Source of the DNA: Parvibaculum sp. | Lineage (GTDB): Bacteria; Pseudomonadota; Alphaproteobacteria; Parvibaculales; Parvibaculaceae | DNA length: 64,000 nucleotides | Assembly: GCA_030645235.1 (NCBI GenBank) | Contig: JAUSMV010000008.1 | Coordinates: forward strand, 248,001 to 312,000 | Direction: 5' to 3' | Shown here: piece after piece, positions 27,229 to 34,545 of the stretch | How the letters are laid out: each line of letters starts with the position of its first letter | Numbering within the stretch: position 1 is the stretch's first letter | The notes under the pieces: model-generated | What the model saw: only the letters and a program-made list of their open reading frames with translations | What the model was told of the DNA's origin: nothing | Databases searched by the model: none | Made by a program: the position numbers and the translations under genes

Positions 27229-28047
27229 TTATGCCTGACCGCGATACATCCAGCGGAACGTGACCCGTTGGAAAACACGCAAAATGAAATCGAGTGTGAA
27301 AGCAAGGAACGTAATCCAGAACACATAGGGCAAGATCACGTCCATCGCGAGATAGCGGCGCATCAGAAAGATGCGATAACCAAGGCCGTTTTCAGCAGCA
27401 ATCGCTTCGGCTGCGATGAGATAAAGCCACGCTGCACCAAGCGACAGGCGCACGCTGTCGATGAGACGCGGCAGCATTTGCGGCAGCACAACTCGCAGAA
27501 TGATCTGCCATGTGGACGCGCCCAGAGTTTGCGCTTTGATGAGTTCCTCATGCGGAAGCTCACTTGTACGCAAGGCAAGATCGCGCACGATGAAAGGCAC
27601 GATACCGACAACAATCAGTACAACTTTGGAAAGTTCGCCGAGACCAAAGGTGATGAAGAGAATAGGAAGAATGGCGAGCGGCGGCACCATCGCCACAACA
27701 GATGTAAAATTGGCGAGCATCGCACGCGCATACGGGATCAGCCCCTGCAGGATGCCGATGAGGCCACCGATGACGGTCGCCACAGCAACACCAATGGCGA
27801 GCCTTTGCAGGCTCGCCATCGTGTCTTCAAGGAGGAGAAAATTCCCCGTACGCAGATCGGCGACAAACCCCATGCGGATAATCGCCGCCTCAATCGTTGA
27901 CCAATCTGGCAACAGCTTATCGTCGGGATTGATGCTGAGGCGTGCTTCTGACGCCACGGCATAAGCAAGAAGCACCAACGCGAAAGGCAGAGCAGCAAGC
28001 AACAGACTGTTCAGCACACTCGGTTGTTGGTTGATAAGGCGACGCAT
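27229..28047 (-). CDS. ABC importer permease (NitT/TauT type)
   Basis: 272-residue inner-membrane permease with about six hydrophobic segments. The first follows MRRLINQQPSVLNSLLLAAL. The coupling-helix EAA-type region reads LGASTWQIILRVVLPQMLPR and the segment SLGAAWLYLIAAEAIAAENG is typical of the SsuC/TauC class. It lies between the binding-protein gene (34 bp upstream) and the ATPase (8 bp downstream), completing a three-gene importer. Substrate is inferred as guanidine from the operon. Confidence 0.92.
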   Translation of the reverse strand: MRRLINQQPSVLNSLLLAALPFALVLLAYAVASEARLSINPDDKLLPDWSTIEAAIIRMGFVADLRTGNFLLLEDTMASLQRLAIGVAVATVIGGLIGILQGLIPYARAMLANFTSVVAMVPPLAILPILFITFGLGELSKVVLIVVGIVPFIVRDLALRTSELPHEELIKAQTLGASTWQIILRVVLPQMLPRLIDSVRLSLGAAWLYLIAAEAIAAENGLGYRIFLMRRYLAMDVILPYVFWITFLAFTLDFILRVFQRVTFRWMYRGQA

Positions 28048-28081
28048 GGAATACCCGATCTACGAGAGAAGTAACTAAATC

Positions 28082-29146
28082 TCAGAGCTTTCCGTCAGCC
28101 GCGAGTTTCATATAGTCGTCATTAAAACGGAACTTCACGTTCGCCTTGTCACCGATGATCTTGCCGTCCGCAAACTCGATGCCGACAACATCAGCCGATG
28201 GCGCATTGTTACCGAGAAGGCCGTGGGTGAAGAGGAAGTTGCGCACCTTGTCCATCGCAGGGACAAGGTCACCACCGGTGAAAGCCACCATTTCCGCAGG
28301 CGTCCAGAACATCTTTGTTGTCTTGAGCTGGCCTTCGAAACCGGCGAGATCCGTGCCCGAGGCTTTAGCCATGGATTCACGCGCGGCTTTGGCTTCCGGT
28401 GTGCCCGACTGCATCAGCGCAAGGGTTTCAAACCAGATGCCGACCATCGCCTTGCCGAAATCGGGATTGTCTTTGAGCGTGTCAGTGTTGACCACAAGGC
28501 AATCCTGAATTTCACCGGGCAATGAACTTGAATCGAAAACCGAATTAGCGCGAGGGTCTTTCAGGATCGAAGCGACCATCGGGTTCCATGTGACCATCGC
28601 GCTCACATCCGGCGTCTTCCACGCCGCTTCCATGTCAGCGTCCGACGTGTTGACGACAGTGATGTCTTTCTCACTCAGGCCGACCGTTTCAAGCGCGCGG
28701 GCAAGAGTGTAATGCGACACGGACAATTCAACGAGATTGACCTTCTGGCCTTTGATGTCGGCAAGGGTCTTCTTGTCTTTCAGGATAATTGCATCATTAC
28801 CGTTTGAATAATCGCCGACGATAAGTGCCGTTGTGTCAACGCCACCGACCGAAGGAATGGCGAGCGCATCCATGTTGGTTGAGAGCACGCCGTCGAGCGA
28901 GCCTGCCGTGTATTGATTGATCGACTCGATATAATCGTTGAATTGCACGACTTCGATTTTGAGACCGTATTTATCGGCCCATTTTTTAACGATGCCGTGA
29001 TCTTGTGCGTAGCCCCATGGCATCCAACCGACATAGATCGACCAGGCCACTTTGAATTCTTTTTTGGGCGCCGCTTGCGCCGGTGCGCTCATCACGAGCG
29101 CTAAGGCTGTCATTGCCGCGATGGCAAATTTAGGAAAAAATTTCAT
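28082..29146 (-). CDS. Periplasmic binding protein of the putative guanidine ABC importer
   Basis: 354 residues from an ATG at 29146 preceded by a strong GGAGGA site; a longer in-frame extension upstream is rejected. Signal peptide MKFFPKFAIAAMTALALVMS ends near APAQA (cleavage about residue 25). The mature part is an NMT1/NitT-type binding protein (FKVAWSIYVGWMPWGYAQDH; SINQYTAGSLDGVLSTNMDA; VGDYSNGNDAIILK). It is the first gene after the guanidine-I riboswitch, and its ribosome site lies in a sequence able to form alternative hairpins with the leader. A close paralogue is encoded at 29552-30637. Such proteins are often labelled urea or aliphatic-amide binding; guanidine is more likely here. 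Confidence 0.92.
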   Translation of the reverse strand: MKFFPKFAIAAMTALALVMSAPAQAAPKKEFKVAWSIYVGWMPWGYAQDHGIVKKWADKYGLKIEVVQFNDYIESINQYTAGSLDGVLSTNMDALAIPSVGGVDTTALIVGDYSNGNDAIILKDKKTLADIKGQKVNLVELSVSHYTLARALETVGLSEKDITVVNTSDADMEAAWKTPDVSAMVTWNPMVASILKDPRANSVFDSSSLPGEIQDCLVVNTDTLKDNPDFGKAMVGIWFETLALMQSGTPEAKAARESMAKASGTDLAGFEGQLKTTKMFWTPAEMVAFTGGDLVPAMDKVRNFLFTHGLLGNNAPSADVVGIEFADGKIIGDKANVKFRFNDDYMKLAADGKL

Positions 29147-29154
29147 GTCGTCAG

Positions 29155-29224
29155 TCCTCCGGACCGTTTGAGTGCGTTCCAAATCGGAGGATCGGCGTGA
29201 CTAGGCGGTGCAATGCCAATCCTC
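29155..29224 (-). promoter_or_regulatory. Putative translational expression platform of the riboswitch
   Basis: On the transcript, CGGAGGA (29161-29155, containing the Shine-Dalgarno of the binding-protein gene) can pair with TCCTCCG (29191-29185). The same anti-SD segment can alternatively pair with an upstream GAGGAT (29224-29219) through ATCCTC (29192-29187). The two pairings share bases and exclude one another, as expected for ligand-controlled access to the ribosome site. No T-run follows, so control of translation is more likely than termination. Base pairing is read by eye only. Confidence 0.55.
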
Positions 29225-29232
29225 GCATTACG

Positions 29233-29341
29233 TCCGTCTCCCGGGCTTTTGTCCCGCCGTGTACCTGACCGCTGTTCACCGATCAGGGTGCGGCTCTCGG
29301 ACCAGCACTCTCCCTACAACCTGAAAAGCCGGAACCCTAGC
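29233..29341 (-). ncRNA. Guanidine-I (ykkC) riboswitch aptamer
   Basis: On the minus strand the conserved blocks of the guanidine-I class appear in order: CTAGGGTTCCG (29340-29330), GGTCCGAGAG (about 29303-29294), ACACGGCGGGAC (about 29263-29252) and AAAAGCCCGGGAGA (about 29251-29237). Spacing and sequence match the known class closely. It lies between a sigma-54 type promoter and the first gene of the transporter/carboxylase operon. Guanidine binding is expected to switch the operon on. Confidence 0.93.
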
Positions 29342-29360
29342 CGCTGCCAATCACATGAAT

Positions 29361-29376
29361 TGCAAAGCATGGGCCA
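29361..29376 (-). promoter_or_regulatory. Sigma-54 (RpoN) type promoter of the guanidine operon
   Basis: Minus-strand sequence TGGCCCATGCTTTGCA matches the -24/-12 consensus TGGCACG-N4-TTGCW, with GG and GC separated by exactly 10 bp. Counting 12 bp from the GC puts the transcript start near 29350, about 10 nt before the first conserved riboswitch block. The geometry is what a real leader needs. It implies nitrogen control through an NtrC-type activator, whose site was not identified. Confidence 0.72.
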
Positions 29377-29483
29377 CATCAAAAACGGCTCGTTTGTGCG
29401 CTTGCGCATGCCCTCAACAATTTCAGAGCAGAAAAATCGCCTCAATTTTAAGCAAGCGCCTAATCACGACGCATTTTTGAGCA

Positions 29484-29525
29484 GAAAAACAAACCTCCGG
29501 CTCCTCACTTCAGAAGAGCCGGAGG
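29484..29525 (-). terminator. Terminator after the second binding-protein gene
   Basis: Stem CCTCCGGCTC (29494-29503) pairs perfectly with GAGCCGGAGG (29516-29525), 12-nt loop. Read leftward it is followed by TTTGTTTTT. It insulates the upstream unit from the riboswitch-led operon. Confidence 0.85.
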
Positions 29526-29530
29526 CACGC

Positions 29531-29551
29531 GTCATAGATCAAACATATGGC
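29531..29551. repeat. 21-bp element, copy 2 (possible LysR-type operator)
   Basis: Minus strand begins GCCATATGTTTGATC and continues TATGAC, immediately after the binding-protein stop codon. It shares 19 of 21 positions with the copy at 32737-32757, including the core GTTTGATCTATG. It has the T-N11-A spacing of LysR-type boxes. Confidence 0.5.
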
Positions 29552-30637
29552 TCAGAGTTTGCCGTCGGCCGCGAGCTGCATGTAAGTCGGGTCGATGCGG
29601 AGCTTCACATTGTCCTTGTCACCGAGCACTTTGCCGCTGGGAAGCTCGATGCCGATATAACCCTTGTCCTTGGCTTTGGCACCAAGAAGACCGTGAGAGA
29701 AGCTGAACTCCATCGTCTGATCGACAATGGTTTCCATTTCAGGACCGGTCACCGCCGCCGCACCCTTGGCCGGATCATAATAAAAGGCCGTGGTCGCGAT
29801 CTGACTGTCGAAGTCGGCAAGATCAGTACCCGATGCCGCCGCCATGAAGGTACGCGCTTCGATGCCCTTGGCATCGTTCTTTTGCATAAGAGCCAGCGTC
29901 TCATACCAAGCGCCTGCCAGCGCCTTGGCAAATTCCGGGCTTTGTTTCAGCACTTTGGTATTCACCACCAGAATGTCCTGAATTTCGCCTGGAAGTTCCG
30001 TTGAGTTGAAAACTTCGGACGCCGTACCGAGTTTGCGGATCTGACTCGTCGCAGGATTCCACGCAACAATCGCTTTCACTTCATCTGTATTATAAGCCGC
30101 GACGAAGTCGGCATCGGCGATGTTCGCGGTTTCAACGTCACCCTCTTTGAGACCAGCCTTTTGCAGCGCGCGCCACAGCATGTAATGCGACACCGAATAT
30201 TGCACGAGATAGACCTTCTCACCTTTGAGATCGGCCATCGTCTTACCCTTGCCCTTGATGAAGACCGAGTCATTGCCGTTAGTATAGTCGCCGACAATGA
30301 CCATTGTCGTGTCAACACCGCCTGCAGCGGGGATGGTCAGGCTGTCCATCACCGTGTCAGTCACCGCATCATATTGACCGGCAGTATACTGATTGATCGA
30401 TTCCACATAGTCATTGATCTGTACGAGCTCGATTTCAATACCGTACTTATCGGCCCATTTTTTCAAAATACCGGACTTTTGCGCATAAGCCCAGGGCATG
30501 TAGCCGGCATAGATCGACCAAGCGAGCTTAAAACTCTTGCCTTCCGCGGCCGACACAGGCGCAAAGCTGGCTGTGGCGAGCATCACACTTGCGAGAAGCA
30601 AGCCCGTCGCCTTTTTGATGAATCCGGATCTCAACAT
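29552..30637 (-). CDS. Second NitT/TauT-type periplasmic binding protein
   Basis: 361 residues, with a signal peptide MLRSGFIKKATGLLLASVML cleaved near residue 30 (APVSA/AEG). It is clearly paralogous to the binding protein at 28082-29146: both have the AWSIY-GYMPW-YAQ start, NDYVESINQYTAG, VGDYTNGNDS and the C-terminal YMQLAADGKL/YMKLAADGKL. It has no permease or ATPase of its own nearby, so it may feed the adjacent importer with a different ligand. It is the last gene of the LysR-side unit, 101 bp after the oxygenase, and is closed by its own terminator. Confidence 0.9.
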   Translation of the reverse strand: MLRSGFIKKATGLLLASVMLATASFAPVSAAEGKSFKLAWSIYAGYMPWAYAQKSGILKKWADKYGIEIELVQINDYVESINQYTAGQYDAVTDTVMDSLTIPAAGGVDTTMVIVGDYTNGNDSVFIKGKGKTMADLKGEKVYLVQYSVSHYMLWRALQKAGLKEGDVETANIADADFVAAYNTDEVKAIVAWNPATSQIRKLGTASEVFNSTELPGEIQDILVVNTKVLKQSPEFAKALAGAWYETLALMQKNDAKGIEARTFMAAASGTDLADFDSQIATTAFYYDPAKGAAAVTGPEMETIVDQTMEFSFSHGLLGAKAKDKGYIGIELPSGKVLGDKDNVKLRIDPTYMQLAADGKL

Positions 30638-30738
30638 GGATCGTCCTTTCGGGTCAATGAGGCGACAAGCGCCCGTTACAACAATTTCGCAATCAACAAT
30701 TCGTCAGGACGTTTCCGTAGTTCTTTTTTGATGACTCA

Positions 30739-31806
30739 TTACGCGGTCTCTTTGCGTCCGAAGGCAATGGCGCTTCCTTTTTCTGACGCAGGCATGGCGA
30801 CAACACCCTCGCGCTCCAACGCGCGCAGGTAAGCAAAGGTTTTCATCGTTTCCGCAAAGAGGTGATCGCCGGCGACATAGCTTGGATAAGTCGCCTGCGC
30901 CCCGTCACGAAACTCTGGCAGAGGTTCGATCACCGTGTCGAAATCAACGGCGCAAAAAAGAGGAAACGAAAACCGCTCCTCTGACACATTGCGCACGCGA
31001 TGCGGCGTCGCGATGAAGCGGCCATTGGTGAGCGCCTCCAGCATATCGCCGATATTAATCACAAACGCACCAGCAACCGGCGGCGCATCAATCCATTCGC
31101 CAGCAGCGTTCAGAACCTCAAGACCAGGCTTTGTTGCATGCAGGATTGTGAAACATTCATAATCTGTATGCGCGCTGATGCCCCAATTGCTGTGCTGGGA
31201 TTTGCCTTCTTCAGCCGCAAAGCGGTTCGGCCCTTCGGGATAATGCACGAGACGCAGTTGCGATGGCGGCTTTGTCGTGATGCTCTGAAAGTAAGTTTCG
31301 GGCAGACCCAGCGCCAAAGCAAACCCGCGAAAAAGTCTCTGGCTCAGTGAAATCACAGCCTGATAATAGGCATAGACATCTTTCTCAAAGCCATCAACTT
31401 CAGTCGGCCATTGATTAGGGCCAAGCAAGCGGTAGCCGTGAATGTGGTCAGGATCATCGGCAGGCAATTCAATCGAGAGATCAAACGCTTCTTTCTTATC
31501 AACGGTCGCCACTTCACCAGCGTAAAAATTTTCTTCACCGACCGGCACATAGCCACGATGCGCGCGCGATTTGCCAATGTAATAGTTTTGCTTGATTTCA
31601 ACCGGTAGCGCAAAAAATTCATCCGCCCGCGCCAGAAGCCTTTCGATCATCACCGGTGCAATACCGTGCCCTGTTACGTAGAGAAAGCCAACATTACTCG
31701 CCGCATCCGAAATCTCTTCAGCTACTTTACGTTTTTCTACTTCATCACTGCCAAACAGCGCCGAAATATCAACAAGCGGAATTTTATTGAACGCTCTTCC
31801 AGTCAT
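30739..31806 (-). CDS. 2-oxoglutarate/Fe(II)-dependent oxygenase (isopenicillin N synthase-like)
   Basis: 355 residues. N-terminal DIOX_N-like region (IPLVDISALFG; VGFLYVTGHGI) and a double-stranded beta-helix core with the iron triad H213-x-D215 (SAHTDYECF) and H269 (IATPHRV). The 2-oxoglutarate-binding R278-x-S280 (ERFSFPLF) is present. All catalytic residues are intact. Related plant and microbial enzymes hydroxylate arginine or homoarginine and release guanidine, so beside guanidine-uptake genes a similar role is attractive, but this is inference. The ATG at 31806 overlaps the stop of the upstream unknown gene (ATGA), indicating coupled translation. Confidence 0.88.
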   Translation of the reverse strand: MTGRAFNKIPLVDISALFGSDEVEKRKVAEEISDAASNVGFLYVTGHGIAPVMIERLLARADEFFALPVEIKQNYYIGKSRAHRGYVPVGEENFYAGEVATVDKKEAFDLSIELPADDPDHIHGYRLLGPNQWPTEVDGFEKDVYAYYQAVISLSQRLFRGFALALGLPETYFQSITTKPPSQLRLVHYPEGPNRFAAEEGKSQHSNWGISAHTDYECFTILHATKPGLEVLNAAGEWIDAPPVAGAFVINIGDMLEALTNGRFIATPHRVRNVSEERFSFPLFCAVDFDTVIEPLPEFRDGAQATYPSYVAGDHLFAETMKTFAYLRALEREGVVAMPASEKGSAIAFGRKETA

Positions 31807-32651
31807 CGCATCGCCCTCATGCTTTGCACCTGCGGAATGGCTGTCACGTCACCCTCCACATCAAGAATGTTCCAATGACGCAACATGCGCCGCCCGTCCG
31901 CACCCGTATCGCCCGTCACCAACACACCAGCACCTTGCGCGTCGCCTGACACAACAAAATGATCGGGACTCAAATTCTGCGCCTCGCGGTATGGAAGACT
32001 GGAGCGCTGCACGATCCAACCTGTTGATGTGATCGCGCCTTGGCTGATTTCGCAGTCAATGAGGTCTTGCGCCGCCATCAGATTTGGTGCGGCGGCCACA
32101 CAATCACGTAAATGCAACCCAGCGGGCATTTCGGCAACACGGCCGCGCGCATACATGAAGAGCGACCCGACACGCAGCAAAAATCCGCGCACCCCGTCTG
32201 CCCGCCCCATCAGACGTAACGCGCAGACAGGTGCGAGTTCAAGCGGCTCTCGGTGCCAATGTTCGATATAGGCAATGTCTCTGCCCTCTTCGACCATCAT
32301 ATCACCCTCGTACCAAAGCCGGCCCTGATCGGAATAAATAGCCTGAGGCTGAAAGTCGATCTCACGACGCCATTCATAATAAGTGCCGTCAAAATGCAGC
32401 TCGCCCGCAAAGCCCTCTTGCTCGGCAAGCCAGCGCACGTGCTCCAACGAGAGCTGACGAAGGCTGCTCACACCCTGAAAGTCAGGCTTCACAGCGGGCT
32501 GGCGCAGATCAAGATAAGCGCGCACGCCTTGCATCCAGTTGACCCAGGTTTCTGTGTCGCGCGGACCATCCGGCCAAGCGATCAGCGAGCGCCGCCACAA
32601 GCCGGTCAACTCGTCAATCTTGGGAACAATCTTGGAAATTGCTTCGCTCAT
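31803..32651 (-). CDS. Conserved-looking protein of unknown function, coupled to the oxygenase
   Basis: 282 residues from the ATG at 32651 (a GTG one codon earlier is possible). I do not recognise the family with confidence. It has no signal peptide or membrane segment. The middle (about 75-200) is rich in alternating beta-type stretches with many aromatics (GTYYEWRREIDFQP; GRLWYEGDMMVEE; YIEHWHREPLELAP), suggesting a lipocalin-like barrel. The last about 80 residues resemble another beta domain (GWIVQRSSLPYREAQNL). The stop overlaps the oxygenase start by 4 bp, so the two proteins likely work together. It is the first gene after the LysR gene and one copy of the 21-bp element. Confidence 0.75.
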   Translation of the reverse strand: MSEAISKIVPKIDELTGLWRRSLIAWPDGPRDTETWVNWMQGVRAYLDLRQPAVKPDFQGVSSLRQLSLEHVRWLAEQEGFAGELHFDGTYYEWRREIDFQPQAIYSDQGRLWYEGDMMVEEGRDIAYIEHWHREPLELAPVCALRLMGRADGVRGFLLRVGSLFMYARGRVAEMPAGLHLRDCVAAAPNLMAAQDLIDCEISQGAITSTGWIVQRSSLPYREAQNLSPDHFVVSGDAQGAGVLVTGDTGADGRRMLRHWNILDVEGDVTAIPQVQSMRAMR

Positions 32652-32736
32652 CACCGTCCGCTTTGCCTCTTAACCCAACAGAGATTAAGTTTGTTGCACT
32701 GCGGCAAAGCTGAGAAGGTGCAAAATTCTGATACCC

Positions 32737-32757
32737 GCCATAGATCAAACCTATGGC
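32737..32757. repeat. 21-bp inverted repeat, copy 1 (possible LysR-type operator)
   Basis: Perfect arms GCCATAG and CTATGGC around 7 bp, 86 bp before the start of the unknown gene and 9 bp after the LysR stop. It contains ATAG-N7-CTAT, the T-N11-A pattern of LysR-type boxes. A near copy lies at 29531-29551. Confidence 0.55.
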
Positions 32758-32766
32758 CCGGCGTCA

Positions 32767-33714
32767 TTATAGCTCCGGCGGCCTCTGGCGGAGTCTTGTC
32801 ACCACCTCACCGATAAAGATTTCAGTGGGTGTATCGCGAGATGCGGCCTCACGGGTGACGAGATAAACGTGATAGCTCGGCAAGAGGTTGTCGGGCAGCA
32901 GCGGCCAAACGCGACCTTGTGCGATCATGGGTTCGGCAACGCAAGTCGGCAGAAAGCCGATGCCCATACCAAGCTCGATAAGGCGGGTGACTTCATGCAG
33001 GTTTTCGGCAAAGCCTCCCACTTTAGTCCCAAGCCCGAAGCGGCGACGAAACCGCTCAAGCTCTTCTGGCTCGTCTTGGCCGGTCAGCACAAAGGCCTCA
33101 TCACAAAGTTCCGACGGCAGGCTGATATCCCGACCAAAGAGCGGGTGGCTCTTCCCGCAATAAAGCTGCTGCACCTCGCGCATTAATGGCTCATAGCAAA
33201 GCCCTTCGCTCGGTGCACTGTCACAGGCGAGACCCACTTCAGCGTCACCGAGCCGAAGTGCCTTCACCACTTGGCGCCACGGCGCCACTTCAAGATGAAT
33301 TTCAACGCCTGGATGTGCGTGATGAAAGGCGACGAGCGCCTCATCAAATTGAATCGAAACGACGCTCGAAATCGTACGGATATTAATGACACCTTCGAGA
33401 AGATTTGCGGCCTTCGCCACCTCATGTGGCGCGGCGCGCGCAGCCTCGACCATCGCCTGACACAAAGGCAAAAGCGCATGCCCGGCAGACGTCAGATCGA
33501 CGCCTTGCGACGTGCGCTTGAACAACTCGACGCCCAAATGGTCTTCAAGCCGCTTGAGGCCCGCACTAATCGTCGGCTGTTGTTTATTGAGCTGACGCGC
33601 AGCCGCGCTGATACCACCTGATTGCACGATCTCGATAAAAAGGTGAAATAGGTTCCAATCCACATTGCGTACAAAATGGCGCTCATCCGGCGGGATCATC
33701 TGAATATCAGGCAT
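32767..33714 (-). CDS. LysR-family transcriptional regulator
   Basis: 315 residues. Winged helix-turn-helix near residues 18-78 (NLFHLFIEIVQSGGISAAAR; QPTISAGLKRLEDHLGVELF), then a LysR-type periplasmic-binding-fold effector domain (about 105-305). It precedes the unknown protein/oxygenase/binding-protein unit on the same strand. The inverted repeat 9 bp beyond its stop is a candidate target. The effector is unknown; an arginine- or guanidine-related compound would fit the neighbours. Confidence 0.92.
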   Translation of the reverse strand: MPDIQMIPPDERHFVRNVDWNLFHLFIEIVQSGGISAAARQLNKQQPTISAGLKRLEDHLGVELFKRTSQGVDLTSAGHALLPLCQAMVEAARAAPHEVAKAANLLEGVINIRTISSVVSIQFDEALVAFHHAHPGVEIHLEVAPWRQVVKALRLGDAEVGLACDSAPSEGLCYEPLMREVQQLYCGKSHPLFGRDISLPSELCDEAFVLTGQDEPEELERFRRRFGLGTKVGGFAENLHEVTRLIELGMGIGFLPTCVAEPMIAQGRVWPLLPDNLLPSYHVYLVTREAASRDTPTEIFIGEVVTRLRQRPPEL

Positions 33715-33747
33715 CGCACCTCACTTCTACGATCCGCTTCACGCAAA

Positions 33748-34491
33748 CTATTTGAGCCAGTCCGGAGACGGGATCGTCTGATAGGCCTTGGTTAGCGCAT
33801 CCGACCAGGACTGGCGCAGACCCTTGAAATAAGCATCATCATCCTTGATACGCTTCAGAAGCGACAGTTTCAGAGCATCACGGCGATAGACCATGAGATC
33901 AATCGGCATACCAACAGACAGATTGGAGCGCATGGTGGAGTCCATCGAGATAAGCGCAAGCTTCATCGCATCGGTCACATCCGTGTCATAGGTCGCGGCA
34001 CGGTCAATAATAGGCTTGCCGTATTTATTCTCACCTATTTGCAGATAGGGCGTGTCCTCGGTCGCCTCAATATAATTGCCCGCCGAATAAACTTGGAAGA
34101 GACGCAGCTTACCGCCACCGATCTGACCGCCCAGCAAAATGGAGACGTTGAACGTTTCCTTCTGATCTTCAAGCGCCGGCCCGTCGATACGATACACTTC
34201 ACGCACCGCAGCCCCCATGATCTGCGCCGCGCGCACCATGCTGGGGGCCGTGTTCAAAGTTTCAAGCGGGCCACCCTCACTCATCACCACGCCCTGCTCT
34301 GTCGCCATATTGATAATGGCCTGGCTCAAAGCAAGATTACCCGCCGTCATCATCCCGATCACGCGATCGCCCGCCTCTTCAATCACCGTGAGTTTGCGAA
34401 AGGTCGAAATATTATCAACGCCCGCATTGGTGCGTGTATCAGCCAGCATGACAAGACCGCCCCGGAGGCGAAGCGCAACACAATAAGTCAT
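33748..34491 (-). CDS. Anbu, ancestral proteasome-like peptidase subunit
   Basis: 247 residues of the Ntn-hydrolase proteasome beta-subunit family, subtype Anbu. The start MTYCVALRLRGGLVMLADTR would expose a nucleophilic Thr after Met removal. The residues of the beta-subunit core (D18 in LADTRTNAGVDN and the K33-like lysine in FRKLTVIEE) are present, and the C-terminal extension is typical of Anbu. It is the last of a four-gene unit with a transglutaminase-like protein, alpha-E and circularly permuted ATP-grasp, the conserved Anbu neighbourhood. Its physiological substrate is not established. Confidence 0.92.
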   Translation of the reverse strand: MTYCVALRLRGGLVMLADTRTNAGVDNISTFRKLTVIEEAGDRVIGMMTAGNLALSQAIINMATEQGVVMSEGGPLETLNTAPSMVRAAQIMGAAVREVYRIDGPALEDQKETFNVSILLGGQIGGGKLRLFQVYSAGNYIEATEDTPYLQIGENKYGKPIIDRAATYDTDVTDAMKLALISMDSTMRSNLSVGMPIDLMVYRRDALKLSLLKRIKDDDAYFKGLRQSWSDALTKAYQTIPSPDWLK

Positions 34492-34545
34492 CGAAATATC
34501 CTGAACCCAATCCTGAAACGTTTTCCCTAACGGTCTTAAATGCCG

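Larger units (their letters stand above)
29147..29551. other. Regulatory region between the two binding-protein genes
   Basis: 405 bp without a gene. Reading leftward it holds, in order: one copy of a 21-bp element (29531-29551), the terminator of the upstream unit (29484-29525), a sigma-54 type promoter (29361-29376), a guanidine-I riboswitch (29233-29341) and a leader with mutually exclusive pairings that can hide or free the ribosome site (29155-29224). Confidence 0.85.
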
